A stretch of 38,538 nucleotides of DNA from CAYSRM01 sp964475205 (GCA_964475205.1 CAYYVQ010000020.1:1-38538), one strand, 5' to 3'; positions 24,347 through 33,417 are shown, counted from the first letter of the stretch. Numbers and translations: made by a program. Notes: generated by a model from the letters alone, not told the origin.

Positions 24347-26122
24347 TTAATGCAACCTCTTGCCATAAGGAATCCGGCGGTTGTAGCTTTCTGCTGTCTC
24401 GCGAAGCTCGCGCAATGCAGCGGAACTGCGCCTACGGGCATATCGCCCGAGCAGATGATAAATTTTCTGATCCGCCCAGGTTTCCCGGATGTTTCCCTCC
24501 GAAGTCCGCCTTGCTGCCGAAAGATCAATGTCAAAAATCATATCGCATTTGACATCGCCGCCCTGTCCAACGGCTTGAAACACTATCCTGCTGTTGTTTT
24601 TCGGACACCTTCCGTAAAGCGTCAGAGGCCTGTCAAGATACAAGTCGCTGGACAGCACAGGGTATATTTCTGCCCTGATCCCTTCAGCAAACCGGAACGA
24701 TAAGTCTGCCATTACCGGGCGGCTGACCTGCCGCACCAGACCTTTAACAGCATCGGGTATTTCCCACCTGCCCCTGTTTATAACGTAAACGTCCCCCTTA
24801 TTGCTATAGCTGAGTATATCCAACAGGTAGGTATTCGCCCTGCTGACAGCTCCCAGGGTAAATACGGACATCGTTCCGTCGTTGAACTTGCTGAATTTGC
24901 CGATGATTTCGGTGCTGTCCGTGATTCCTGAAGTCGGCAAGCCGTCCGTTACTACAATAGCAATCGCGGGTCGGCCCGGTTTTCTCTCCAGCTCAGCCAG
25001 AGCTTTCAGCGATGAATACAGATCGGTATTGCCGCCGGAATGCAACGATTCAATGAAACGCGTGGCCCTGCGGAGATTCTCAGGTGTATTCTGCGCCCAT
25101 TGAGTGAAGCATTGCTCGGCTTTCCTGCTGAAGGAAACCACGTTAAACCTGTCGTTTTGCCTTATCAACGGCAACGAACGTTTCAATCCCTCCTTGCAGA
25201 ACTGGAGGCGCCTTTCGGTAAGACTGGCGGAAGAATCCTGAACAAGGACAACGTCTTTTGGTATTAGAGGCAGGGCCTCTTTGCCCGCACGCTGGATATC
25301 AATTTTGAAATAGCGGTATTTGGATTCCCGATCGCTTTCGAAAACAGTTGCTTCCGCAGTGAGTACATCTTCAACAGCTTTAAACTCGGACACGTTTTCG
25401 GGCTTCTCGCTGAATTGATCGCCCGCAATTTCGGTTCCAGTGCGGCGGCTGGTTCCTGTTGCATTCCTCTTCGATGGGCCGGCAGCAGGGCCGGTATCCG
25501 GAACCAAGTTTTTTCCGGGTTTCAGCTTTGCCTCATCTGTTGCTTCGGAAACGGTGTCGCTGCGGCCGACAGGCCTTAAGCTGACATCGCTCTGATGAAT
25601 CCTTTCAATTGCAGGGATCAGCCGTCTTGGCAGGGCGCTGACTTCGTCGTCGACAATTTTTTCCTCTATGGCAAGTATCTCCCGGGGGGGCTTCCACTCC
25701 GATGGTTCGGGAAGTTCATCAGGACCGGCAAGAGAATCTTCGGTGTCAAATGCGGAATCGGCTTTCTTTGGATCGAGCTTTTCGTCGGATCCCGTTAATT
25801 CTTCAGCATCAACCTCGGCTTCAATACTGCCTGTAACCTCGCCATCCGATGCAGTTTCCAGTCTATCTTCTTGAACTGATTTATCCGCTTTGATCTCGAC
25901 ATCACGAAAAATTTTCTGATTCAACAGTTCAACCCCATCCTGGAGCGACCCCAACGGCAAAGTCAGAAGCAGGTAAACCAGCGCGCCGTGCAAAACAACC
26001 GAAACAAAACAGGCCGCGAATGCCGCCAACGGATGTTTTGCAGTTCCTTGCTTTTCGAAAGCAACATGAATCTCTTCAAAATCGCTGTAATCTCTCTCGT
26101 GTTTCTGCGGCATATCGGTCAT
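24347..26122 (-). CDS. VWA-domain protein with TonB/TolA-like membrane anchor
   Basis: 591 residues from the ATG at 26122, 4 bp after the TPR gene stop. A short cytoplasmic N-terminus precedes one transmembrane helix (about 34-57) reading VSVVLHGALVYLLLTLPL. It holds S41-x3-H45, the motif by which TonB and TolA helices contact ExbB/ExbD or TolQ/R. A long, acidic, low-complexity periplasmic linker (about 60-270) leads to a VWA domain (about 285-460) with an intact MIDAS: DSSAS (D296, S298, S300), Thr366 in GGNTDLY and Asp393 in VVTDGLP. About 130 further residues resemble the C-terminal region of inter-alpha-trypsin-inhibitor-like VWA proteins. Encoded after exbB, exbD and a TPR gene, it is probably the energy transducer of that motor. 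No TonB C-terminal domain is present. Confidence 0.85.
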   Translation of the reverse strand: MTDMPQKHERDYSDFEEIHVAFEKQGTAKHPLAAFAACFVSVVLHGALVYLLLTLPLGSLQDGVELLNQKIFRDVEIKADKSVQEDRLETASDGEVTGSIEAEVDAEELTGSDEKLDPKKADSAFDTEDSLAGPDELPEPSEWKPPREILAIEEKIVDDEVSALPRRLIPAIERIHQSDVSLRPVGRSDTVSEATDEAKLKPGKNLVPDTGPAAGPSKRNATGTSRRTGTEIAGDQFSEKPENVSEFKAVEDVLTAEATVFESDRESKYRYFKIDIQRAGKEALPLIPKDVVLVQDSSASLTERRLQFCKEGLKRSLPLIRQNDRFNVVSFSRKAEQCFTQWAQNTPENLRRATRFIESLHSGGNTDLYSSLKALAELERKPGRPAIAIVVTDGLPTSGITDSTEIIGKFSKFNDGTMSVFTLGAVSRANTYLLDILSYSNKGDVYVINRGRWEIPDAVKGLVRQVSRPVMADLSFRFAEGIRAEIYPVLSSDLYLDRPLTLYGRCPKNNSRIVFQAVGQGGDVKCDMIFDIDLSAARRTSEGNIRETWADQKIYHLLGRYARRRSSAALRELRETAESYNRRIPYGKRLH

Positions 26123-26126
26123 TATA

Positions 26127-28484
26127 CTACTCGCCAGGCTCCGGCAACTTACCGGCATATTCGCTATTCGGATATCTTGCTCTGAGATCTTCCGCTGCTT
26201 TCCCCGCCGAATCGAGCTTCTGCATCGCCATGAAGTTCCTGTAAGCCCGGTAGAGGCACCTGGGCGCCAGTTCGGGATCGTCGTACAGTATGGCCACGCT
26301 CATAAAATAGCGGGCAGAGTTTTCAAGCCTGCCCTGGCCTTCCCATGCTCCGGCAATACCGGCGTAAGCGTTGGCTCTTATTCCGAGCATTTCATCGCTG
26401 GAAGCCAGGGTAGCGGCCTGTTCGTAGAACTCTCTGGCTTGTTTGTAATTTTCGGCATCAAGCTCAATGTCCCCTAGCCGCAGTGCGGCTTCAGCCTTGA
26501 ATCTTGTGCCGGCTTTTTTAGCCAGAGCTCGTTTGAATGCCGATGCGGCGGCCTGCCTGCTGCCCTGCTTTAGCATGCACCTTCCGATCAGAGTCCACCC
26601 TGTCTGTTCCCAGCCGGCGTCCTGGCTTGACGCAACCAGCGCCCGGGCCGCCTCCACTGATTCTGCGTAGTTTTGACGGTTGTACCTGTACTCCGCAAGC
26701 CACTGTAGCATACCGGGGGCAAACTCTCTGCGCATTTCAGTTGCAAGAAGCGACTGAAATATATCCGCCGCTTCCTCAAACTCCTGCTTGTTCTTCAGTA
26801 GAGCAGCCAGCCGGAACCGGGCCTCAAGCTTTCTAGATCCGTGGAGCCCGTGTTTAAGCGCAAACTTCAGATCCTGCTCCGCTTCTTTTTCCTGTCCCTC
26901 CTGTTGATGAATAATCCCCCGCCAGTAACGCGCAACACCGCTGCGTTCGCCGCCTGGAAACTTTTCAAGCAAGCCGGTCAGGGCAACAAGCGCTTTGTCA
27001 TTCCGGTCGAGCTTAACCAGAGCAACGGCCTGCCTGTACATGGCTTCTTCAAGAAGCGGATGTCCTGCATGTTTCTCTCCAAATTCGCTCCATTTTTTTA
27101 CAGCGTCTTCCAACCTGCCCATTTTGGCGAAGCAAACACCGAGTGAGAACATCGATTTCGGCGCCAGTTCGTGTGACGGGAAATCATTTACTATCACCCG
27201 GTAATACTCGGCAGCCTTGCCGCACTCTCCGTTCCGATGCAGCCTGTGTCCAAGACGGTAAGCCGCCTCACATGCCAAATTGCTGCCGGGGTACCGGGAT
27301 ACCACAAGTTTGTAGTATCTTTCGGCTTCATCTTCGCGCCCACTGCCGGAATATGTCTCGGCCATCAGCCAATAGACATTTGGCGCCAGGCCTGGAAGCT
27401 GATCCACGTCTACTCTGCCGGCAAGTTCCAGCGCTCTTTTGTAGTTTTCGCTGCGGTAACTGACCAGCGCAGCTTCGTAGGATGCGGCGTTTGTAAACCT
27501 GCTGCCGGGAAAACGTTCAAGCAATGTCTCGTATTCCCTGAGTGATTTTTCATGCTCATTGAGTTGGCGAAGGCAGTTTGCCCGGATATATATCCATTCC
27601 GCAAGGGGTCCGGATGGGGTGCGGCCGGATTTGGACAGGCGATTGATATTCTTATCGGCGTATTTAAGGGAGCGCTTGTAATCACCGGCGTTGTGCATGG
27701 CCCACGCGGCGCGCAGGCCCGCTTCATCGGACCGGGAATGTTCCGGATAAGCCTCGAGCAGTTCCTGATAAGCCTCTGAACTCTGCTTAAATCTGTTATG
27801 CCGGAAGTGGTGCTCAGCGATGCGAAAGATTGATTCCGCCTTCATGTCATCGTTATCTGAACTCTTTTCCGCCCGCGTAAACATTCCCACGGCTTTTTTG
27901 TCTTTACCCAGTTCGGAGTACACACGGCCCAGCGCCAGCAGCCCGTATGGATATAAATCAGAGTCTTTATGCTTGTTGATAAGATCTTCAAACCGTTTTT
28001 CCGCTTTTTCCAGGCGTTCTGTTGACCTCAACGCCTCTCCCAGCGAATAAAGAGCGCTTGCAGCAATATGCCGGGGGGGGTCAGATTTGATAACATTTTC
28101 AAGAATGCTGATGGCCGTCTTTGTCTTTCCTTCCTGCAATGCAAGATCGCCGGCGAGGAGTCCTGCTCTTAATCGAAAACCGCTTTTCGGGAAATCCTCA
28201 AAAACCTGCAAAAACTGTTCGATCGCCTTGTCCGCCTGCGCTGTGCGGCGATAGCACTCTCCAAGGCGGAACCTGGCGATGTCTATAGACTTGTGCCCCG
28301 GATGTTTTGCTGCAAATGTGCTGTATTCCTCAGAGGCGAGGTCATAGATACCCCTTGCGTAAAGGCCGTTGGCAAACTGCAGCTTTTCGTTTGCAGAAAG
28401 GTCCGCGGCAAAGCCGCTTGCTGCGCAAACGCAGAAAAAAGCTAGAACAAAAAGAAAAGTATCTCTATAAGTTTGAAGCCGCAT
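26127..28484 (-). CDS. Large secreted TPR-repeat protein
   Basis: 785 residues. A signal peptide (about residues 1-26, ending SGFA before ADLS) is followed almost to the C-terminus by tetratricopeptide repeats of about 34-37 residues, about 18-20 by eye. Several show the outer-membrane-lipoprotein/YbgF style (ARFRLGECYRRTAQADKAIE, AAYRLGHRLHRNGECGKAAE). No lipobox Cys is seen, so it should be a soluble periplasmic scaffold. It starts 33 bp after exbD and ends 4 bp before the VWA gene. By analogy with CpoB/YbgF of Tol-Pal it may link the motor to cell-wall or outer-membrane partners. Confidence 0.85.
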   Translation of the reverse strand: MRLQTYRDTFLFVLAFFCVCAASGFAADLSANEKLQFANGLYARGIYDLASEEYSTFAAKHPGHKSIDIARFRLGECYRRTAQADKAIEQFLQVFEDFPKSGFRLRAGLLAGDLALQEGKTKTAISILENVIKSDPPRHIAASALYSLGEALRSTERLEKAEKRFEDLINKHKDSDLYPYGLLALGRVYSELGKDKKAVGMFTRAEKSSDNDDMKAESIFRIAEHHFRHNRFKQSSEAYQELLEAYPEHSRSDEAGLRAAWAMHNAGDYKRSLKYADKNINRLSKSGRTPSGPLAEWIYIRANCLRQLNEHEKSLREYETLLERFPGSRFTNAASYEAALVSYRSENYKRALELAGRVDVDQLPGLAPNVYWLMAETYSGSGREDEAERYYKLVVSRYPGSNLACEAAYRLGHRLHRNGECGKAAEYYRVIVNDFPSHELAPKSMFSLGVCFAKMGRLEDAVKKWSEFGEKHAGHPLLEEAMYRQAVALVKLDRNDKALVALTGLLEKFPGGERSGVARYWRGIIHQQEGQEKEAEQDLKFALKHGLHGSRKLEARFRLAALLKNKQEFEEAADIFQSLLATEMRREFAPGMLQWLAEYRYNRQNYAESVEAARALVASSQDAGWEQTGWTLIGRCMLKQGSRQAAASAFKRALAKKAGTRFKAEAALRLGDIELDAENYKQAREFYEQAATLASSDEMLGIRANAYAGIAGAWEGQGRLENSARYFMSVAILYDDPELAPRCLYRAYRNFMAMQKLDSAGKAAEDLRARYPNSEYAGKLPEPGE

Positions 28485-28517
28485 AGTAATTTCTTTTAGT
28501 CAGGTTAAAAAAGCAGG

Positions 28518-28946
28518 TCATTTGCCACGCTTTTCCTCAGGCACACGCGTAGCAAATGATATGCTCCAAATGTCTACCTGCCGGCAAAGATCGAGAACCT
28601 TGATAATGTCGTTATACCTTGTTTCCATATCGGCTCGTATTAAAACCGACTGACCCGGGAAATGCTCTACAAGTTTGCGAAGAACTCCTTCCAGCTCTTC
28701 ATGTCCGAGTTCCTGCCTATTAACAGCTATAGAACCATCTTCAAAAATATTTATGATAACTTCGCCCGGCAGCCTTCCGGGCAATCCGCTTTCAGTTGCC
28801 GTAGGGAGTTGGATGTTGATTTCAGCTTCCCACTGAGCAAATATCTGACTGGTGATAAAAAAACAGAGCAGGAGGAACACAATGTCGATCATCGGCGTTA
28901 TCTGGAAGCCAGGCTCCCGTGAATCTGCTTTACCCCTGAAGTTCAT
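28518..28946 (-). CDS. exbD: ExbD/TolR-family biopolymer transport protein
   Basis: 142 residues from the ATG at 28946, which overlaps the exbB stop by 17 bp and has GGAG ten bases upstream. A single transmembrane helix near residues 15-38 (ITPMIDIVFLLLCFFITSQ) carries the proton-path Asp of ExbD/TolR. A periplasmic ferredoxin-like domain follows (VLIRADMETRYNDIIKVLD). With ExbB it forms the proton-driven motor complex. The longer frame to 28976 is a poorer start. Confidence 0.9.
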   Translation of the reverse strand: MNFRGKADSREPGFQITPMIDIVFLLLCFFITSQIFAQWEAEINIQLPTATESGLPGRLPGEVIINIFEDGSIAVNRQELGHEELEGVLRKLVEHFPGQSVLIRADMETRYNDIIKVLDLCRQVDIWSISFATRVPEEKRGK

Positions 28947-29760
28947 CTTTACGAGACTCCGTTTCTGCAAGCGCAACCATTATTTCTGCCGAAGCGGTCT
29001 CCAGTCTGGAAACAAGCTTTGATGACTTGCGGCGGAAATAGGAATAAAACATCATTGCTGGAATGCCGACAATCAGGCCCGAAGCGGTTGTAATCAGAGC
29101 CTGGGCAACACCGTTGGCTAAGACAACGGGTTTAGCCTGAGCAATATCAAGAGCTACCGCGCTGAAAGCCTGTAACATTCCAAAAACGGTCCCAAGCAGG
29201 CCGATCATGGGCGCGATAACCCCTATATCGAGCAGATATTGGGTCTGGCCCTGTATCGACTCGGCCTGGCGCGTACCCTCGCCCTGGATCACATCTTTTA
29301 TCAGAGACTGATTCGAGGCGCCCATGCTTTTTACATAGTCAATCGCAACCAGGGCCACCGATGAAATCGGAGAAGGCCTTGCCTCACAGGTTATTCTGGC
29401 TTCTTCGATCTGCCCTTTTTTGAGCCGGGCAAGGACATCACGGAGCGTTTTGCGCGGAACAATCTCCGAATCACGCAAAACGGCAAAGAAATAGACAATA
29501 AGAGTCACTGCCAGAAACGACATTGCCGTGAGCACATACATTAATATCTGCACCGGTAATCCGCCTGTTTTCCATGCCTGCCGCCAGGGCATAAGTTTCT
29601 GCTGGCCGCCGATGTCATCGGTCCTCTCTTGGTAAACTTCCGGAACGGCGCCGCTTCCGCTCGCTTCTTCCTGCGCCGCTACGGTTCCGGCGTCTGGAAG
29701 AACCGACAATACTGCTCCAGCAATAATAATATAAGCGATGAGCTTCTTTCCTCTGAACAT
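28930..29760 (-). CDS. exbB: ExbB/TolQ/MotA-family proton channel protein
   Basis: 276 residues. An apparent signal peptide (about 1-30) and a short periplasmic segment precede the three ExbB helices (about 57-85, 170-200, 210-240). Key motifs are IGLLGTVFGMLQAFS and GVAQALITTASGLIVGIPAMMFYSYF. The extended N-terminus with signal sequence is the long ExbB subtype. GGGAGG stands eight bases before the ATG, inside the end of argH, whose stop is only 3 bp upstream. With ExbD it should use the proton motive force to drive a periplasm-spanning partner, here probably the VWA protein. Confidence 0.92.
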   Translation of the reverse strand: MFRGKKLIAYIIIAGAVLSVLPDAGTVAAQEEASGSGAVPEVYQERTDDIGGQQKLMPWRQAWKTGGLPVQILMYVLTAMSFLAVTLIVYFFAVLRDSEIVPRKTLRDVLARLKKGQIEEARITCEARPSPISSVALVAIDYVKSMGASNQSLIKDVIQGEGTRQAESIQGQTQYLLDIGVIAPMIGLLGTVFGMLQAFSAVALDIAQAKPVVLANGVAQALITTASGLIVGIPAMMFYSYFRRKSSKLVSRLETASAEIMVALAETESRKDELQG

Positions 29761-29763
29761 ATG

Positions 29764-31164
29764 TCATGCCTCCCGGTCAAAACCATCGGGATATTCTATC
29801 CCGAAAAGTCTTGTTACCATTTTTCTGAATTCATTGCGTTTCTTTCTGGAAAATGTCCTTTGCTTATCCAGTTGCGCCTTGAGCGCGTCAAAATCGATTG
29901 TGCCCGACCACCCCATATCCTCGCGTTTCTCAAGAGCGGCAACCGGGTCGATCTCGGCAAGGTCGCCGATGTTTTCGCGAACCTGTCTGTATGCCTCTCT
30001 GAAGGGAACTCCGTCCCATACAAGTTCAAGGGCTTTATCGGTTGCAAAAACTTCGCTTGCGACTGAGTTGCGCAGCGTTTCTTTGTTGATCCTTACCTCT
30101 TTCATCAGTCCGCCGAGAATTTCTGCGCAGTCGTTTACCGTCTCCATGCCCTCTACGAAGGGTCTTTTCGTTTCCTGCAGGTCCCGGCTGTAACCGCTTT
30201 GAAGACCGGAAAGAATGCCTGCGAGCGATTGCACATAACCTGATATAACGGCAGTTCTGGCCCTGACAAGTTCAAGCACATCAGGGTTCTTCTTCTGGGG
30301 CATTATACTGCTGCCGGTGCACCATCCGTCCGGAAGTTCGAAATATCCAAACTCAGGCATTGAGAAAAGGATCAGATCCTCCGAAAGCCGTGAGAAAGTC
30401 AGCATCAGTTGATGCAGGGCGGAAAGTACGACAAGTTCGTATTTGCCTCTCGAATTGCCCGCATACAGCACGTTTGTGTTCGGGGCGCTGAAACCAAGAG
30501 CAGAAGCAGTCCATTTCCTGTCCAGCGGCAACGGAACACCGTAACCTGCGGCCGATCCCAGAGGGCATTTGTCGCTGGTTTCAAGCGCGTTTCTTATCAG
30601 GCCAAGATCATCAATCATAGATTCAGCATGACACGAAGCCCATAACCCGACAGAACTGAGCATGGCCGGCTGGCTGTGGGTCCGGCCCATCATAGGCGTT
30701 GTCCTGTTCTTTTTTGCCAGATCAAGCATGATTCCGACTAGGTTACAGACCTCAAGCATCAGTTCGGGCAGATCCCGTTTTGCAAGAAGCCGTATATCTA
30801 CGGCAGCCTGATCATTGCGGCTCCTGCCGGTATGCACCCTCCGGCCCGTATCACCGAGTTTAGCTGTTAGAAGCCTTTCCACCAGCAGATGAATATCCTG
30901 GTCACTTTCCTTGATCTTCAACTTGTTTTTACGGGCCAGGGCTATAATGCCTGCAAGTTCCCCGATCACCTTCCTGGTTTCTGCTTCTGAAAGCGCCATG
31001 AATTTCGAGGGCAGACGCAACAACGCGCCAACGTGAGCGGCAGTGCCAATGCAGTCTACTTCCGCCAGAGCAATATCAGTTGCAAGGTCAGCGCCGGAAG
31101 TAAACTTCAGCACATCCTTTTCCACGTTTCCAACAATGGTTTTACTCTGCTTTCTTTTGTTCAT
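29764..31164 (-). CDS. argH: Argininosuccinate lyase (divergent N-terminus)
   Basis: 466 residues. Cleaves argininosuccinate to arginine and fumarate, the last step of arginine synthesis. The core motifs are intact: ESDQDIH, HTGRSRNDQ, MGRTHSQPAM (catalytic His), and the fumarase/ASL signature GSSIMPQKKNPD with its catalytic Ser. The usual N-terminal LWGGRF is replaced by a stretch ending VLKFTSGADLATD, so this is a divergent ArgH group. ATG 31164 is preferred over frames to 31215, although its ribosome site is weak. exbB starts 3 bp after its stop, an odd pairing of metabolism with envelope machinery. Confidence 0.87.
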   Translation of the reverse strand: MNKRKQSKTIVGNVEKDVLKFTSGADLATDIALAEVDCIGTAAHVGALLRLPSKFMALSEAETRKVIGELAGIIALARKNKLKIKESDQDIHLLVERLLTAKLGDTGRRVHTGRSRNDQAAVDIRLLAKRDLPELMLEVCNLVGIMLDLAKKNRTTPMMGRTHSQPAMLSSVGLWASCHAESMIDDLGLIRNALETSDKCPLGSAAGYGVPLPLDRKWTASALGFSAPNTNVLYAGNSRGKYELVVLSALHQLMLTFSRLSEDLILFSMPEFGYFELPDGWCTGSSIMPQKKNPDVLELVRARTAVISGYVQSLAGILSGLQSGYSRDLQETKRPFVEGMETVNDCAEILGGLMKEVRINKETLRNSVASEVFATDKALELVWDGVPFREAYRQVRENIGDLAEIDPVAALEKREDMGWSGTIDFDALKAQLDKQRTFSRKKRNEFRKMVTRLFGIEYPDGFDREA

Positions 31165-31271
31165 ATCCAGTTCATTTCCGGCGATACGATCCTGCAATCT
31201 CATCCGCCATTGCAAAGTTCGCGTAAAAAGTGTCCACAGTTCTATTTCTTCTCTGCGCCGTCGCCGTGTGA

Positions 31272-32495
31272 TTACAAGCGAGGCGGTTTCTTATCCACCA
31301 GCCTTCCGCGCATTTTTCCAAGCTTTCTGTTCGACTTCTGCAGCAGCGATTTCAATTTGCTGTTATCTTCGCCTTTTTTGAGTTTATCCAGAAACCTGCA
31401 ATAACTCTCTGCAACTTCACGGAAATCTTCGCCCCTGCCTGCTGTAAGAAGCATCAGTCTCATGGTTTTGCTTTTCACAAATTCGTCCATCCATGGGGCG
31501 TTTTTCTTTTCTATCAGCGCGCCAAACCCGTGCTTTTCATTAATCTCACAATCCAGAGGGATACCAGAATTTCCGCGATAAAGCAATAGCTCACCTTCCA
31601 GTTGACGAATCGCGCCAAGAGAAGGGTTTCCGGGCGTAACCACCATGCGCCGGCTTTGGAGGAAAAAGCTGTCCCAGTCCATTTCAAGATCATGCGTCGA
31701 ACTTTTTCCAGCGATGTCTGCAAGCCATTCTGATGTTATTTCCCTGTCCGAAGCAACCCGGTCAAGCATCCGGTCGAAAACAGCTCCTTTCCGGTCCAGA
31801 GTCTTTAGCCAGGAAAAAAAAGCCCAGGCAAGATCGCCTTTTACACTGTTTTTTCCCCGGACGTAATGTTTCAGGAAGCTTGCAACGGTGGGAACTTTTC
31901 CGCTCTCCCACTTTGCCATTGCCGAATCATGAATTCTGCCATGCGCTGAATCTTCAACGTCAAGCCAAAGCCCTGTCGAAAACCATTGCAGTGGTTCATG
32001 TTTATTGAAAAAGGCGGAAATTTCCCGCGCTGAAACATCCGTTTTTCGTTCTGCAATCCAGTTAGCCAGCGCCATCCTGCAGAAAATCAGCCTGCACCGG
32101 CTGATGCTGACGGAAGCATAGTCATCAATATCCATAGTAAAAACAAGTTTTCCCTCTATAATGCCAGATGAAAAATCGACGGCCGGTGTAACGTTGGTTT
32201 CTGAGCTGCGAACAACAATGCGGAATTTTCTGTCTATTCCGGTCGACAAATCCAACCCGGTGGACTCCTCGATCTTAGATGCAACGATCTCTGCCCACCG
32301 TGACAAATCCATGTTGATCAAGGTATTGTCGCTTACTATCGAAAACCGCCCTGATAGTGAGGCTGATTTCCTGCGCGCAAGGATTTTATCAACGGCAGAT
32401 TGCCTGAAACGCGGCGGGCCATCCAATGCCGAGGCGTTAATTGCACCGGAAAGCATGACTGCCATAAAAAAATAATTTAAGCGAATTGCATTCAT
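31272..32495 (-). CDS. Secreted protein of unknown function
   Basis: 407 residues from the ATG at 32495, with a signal peptide (about 1-25, ending INASA before LDG). I recognise no family with confidence. A segment QWFSTGLWLDVEDSAHG near residue 165-180 recalls the W-x-x-x-G-L region that follows HExxH in peptidase-MA-like gluzincins, but the expected HExxH is absent (RLIFCRMALANWIAERKT stands there). If related, it is a degenerate, non-catalytic member. The C-terminal 60 residues are Lys/Arg-rich. It lies 49 bp after the zinc-ribbon gene and 107 bp before argH. Confidence 0.75.
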   Translation of the reverse strand: MNAIRLNYFFMAVMLSGAINASALDGPPRFRQSAVDKILARRKSASLSGRFSIVSDNTLINMDLSRWAEIVASKIEESTGLDLSTGIDRKFRIVVRSSETNVTPAVDFSSGIIEGKLVFTMDIDDYASVSISRCRLIFCRMALANWIAERKTDVSAREISAFFNKHEPLQWFSTGLWLDVEDSAHGRIHDSAMAKWESGKVPTVASFLKHYVRGKNSVKGDLAWAFFSWLKTLDRKGAVFDRMLDRVASDREITSEWLADIAGKSSTHDLEMDWDSFFLQSRRMVVTPGNPSLGAIRQLEGELLLYRGNSGIPLDCEINEKHGFGALIEKKNAPWMDEFVKSKTMRLMLLTAGRGEDFREVAESYCRFLDKLKKGEDNSKLKSLLQKSNRKLGKMRGRLVDKKPPRL

Positions 32496-32544
32496 AGGAA
32501 AAAAGTTTGCCGGAGCCACACGGAAACGCATACAGCGCAATTTT

Positions 32545-33228
32545 TCACGGCGCGTAAGAAAGCGCCAGTTTTTCGTCTGTGATCTCTATACTTTCCGGAT
32601 TGTTTACCAGCGACCACTGATTCTGACGTTTTACAAGACCCTGAACTTTCTTTGCGGCAATGCCTTTTACCAGACCGAGAGAAAGACGTCCCATAGAAGC
32701 TTTCTTTGGCACAAGTCTATCGCCGGCAGGGACATAGAGAACATCATATGATATTCTAGGTTCAAATAAGCGTCCGAACATTTTAAATTGTAAAAGCGGC
32801 TTAACAAGACGCACTCTCATGTAGCCGGAGCCGATATCGACCCAGAAACGCTTTGCGCCCAGGCTGCGCCCTCTCATGTACTCTATGTATCCGTTCAGAT
32901 CTTTTTCGCTTATCTCGAACTCTATGGTCTCGCCGCGTTTCATCATCGATAAGGCTCTGACCTTCTTCCTTACCCGGTCTCCGCCGTGAAGAGTGCCTCT
33001 TTGTCCTATCTCCGAGGTCCTGGGCCAGAGAGCCAGCAGGATCATAAATACAACCAGCACCGCCGGGACAACATAAAAAATCCATTTGTTGCGTTTGAAC
33101 CAGTTTTGCTTGAAACTTGCGGCAACTTCCTCGCTGCTCATCCTGGACAAATCAAGTTTTTCACCGCAGGACGCACAGAAAATACGTCCAAGGGCATTAT
33201 CTGATCCACATTTAGGACACAGAGGCAT
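32545..33228 (-). CDS. Zinc-ribbon single-pass membrane protein of unknown function
   Basis: 227 residues. An N-terminal zinc ribbon (CPKCGSDNALGRIFCASCGE, residues 4-23) is followed by one transmembrane helix (about 50-68, IFYVVPAVLVVFMILLALW) and a periplasmic domain of about 155 residues. That domain (ISEKDLNGYIEYMRG, then RVRLVKPLLQFKMFG) may bind lipid or another envelope ligand, but that is a guess. The arrangement puts the ribbon in the cytoplasm. It lies between fmdB and the secreted unknown, probably in one transcription unit with the latter. Confidence 0.8.
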   Translation of the reverse strand: MPLCPKCGSDNALGRIFCASCGEKLDLSRMSSEEVAASFKQNWFKRNKWIFYVVPAVLVVFMILLALWPRTSEIGQRGTLHGGDRVRKKVRALSMMKRGETIEFEISEKDLNGYIEYMRGRSLGAKRFWVDIGSGYMRVRLVKPLLQFKMFGRLFEPRISYDVLYVPAGDRLVPKKASMGRLSLGLVKGIAAKKVQGLVKRQNQWSLVNNPESIEITDEKLALSYAP

Positions 33229-33263
33229 AACCTACTCCATCACAGTTGTCTTGTTATCGTTGC

Positions 33264-33316
33264 ATTGCGAATCATTTCGAGCAAAGCAGCAAGCCAAAGC
33301 GGGCGAAGCCCGTTTT
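33264..33316. repeat. REP-like palindromic intergenic element
   Basis: The segment ATTGCGAATCATTTCGAGCA... ends in a hairpin CGGGC-GAA-GCCCG (33300-33312) followed on the plus strand by TTTT. The wording (ATTGCGA, GCAAAGCAGCAAGCC) is like extragenic palindromes of other bacteria. On the minus strand it could act as a weak terminator after fmdB. Confidence 0.35.
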
Positions 33317-33417
33317 ATCCTGTTATAAAAACTTCTCTTCTAAGACTCCCGGTCTTATATAATCCCACCTGGGTTCTGTCTCGAAGCAGGCCGTGTATGC
33401 GCGGTGGACCCGGTCAT

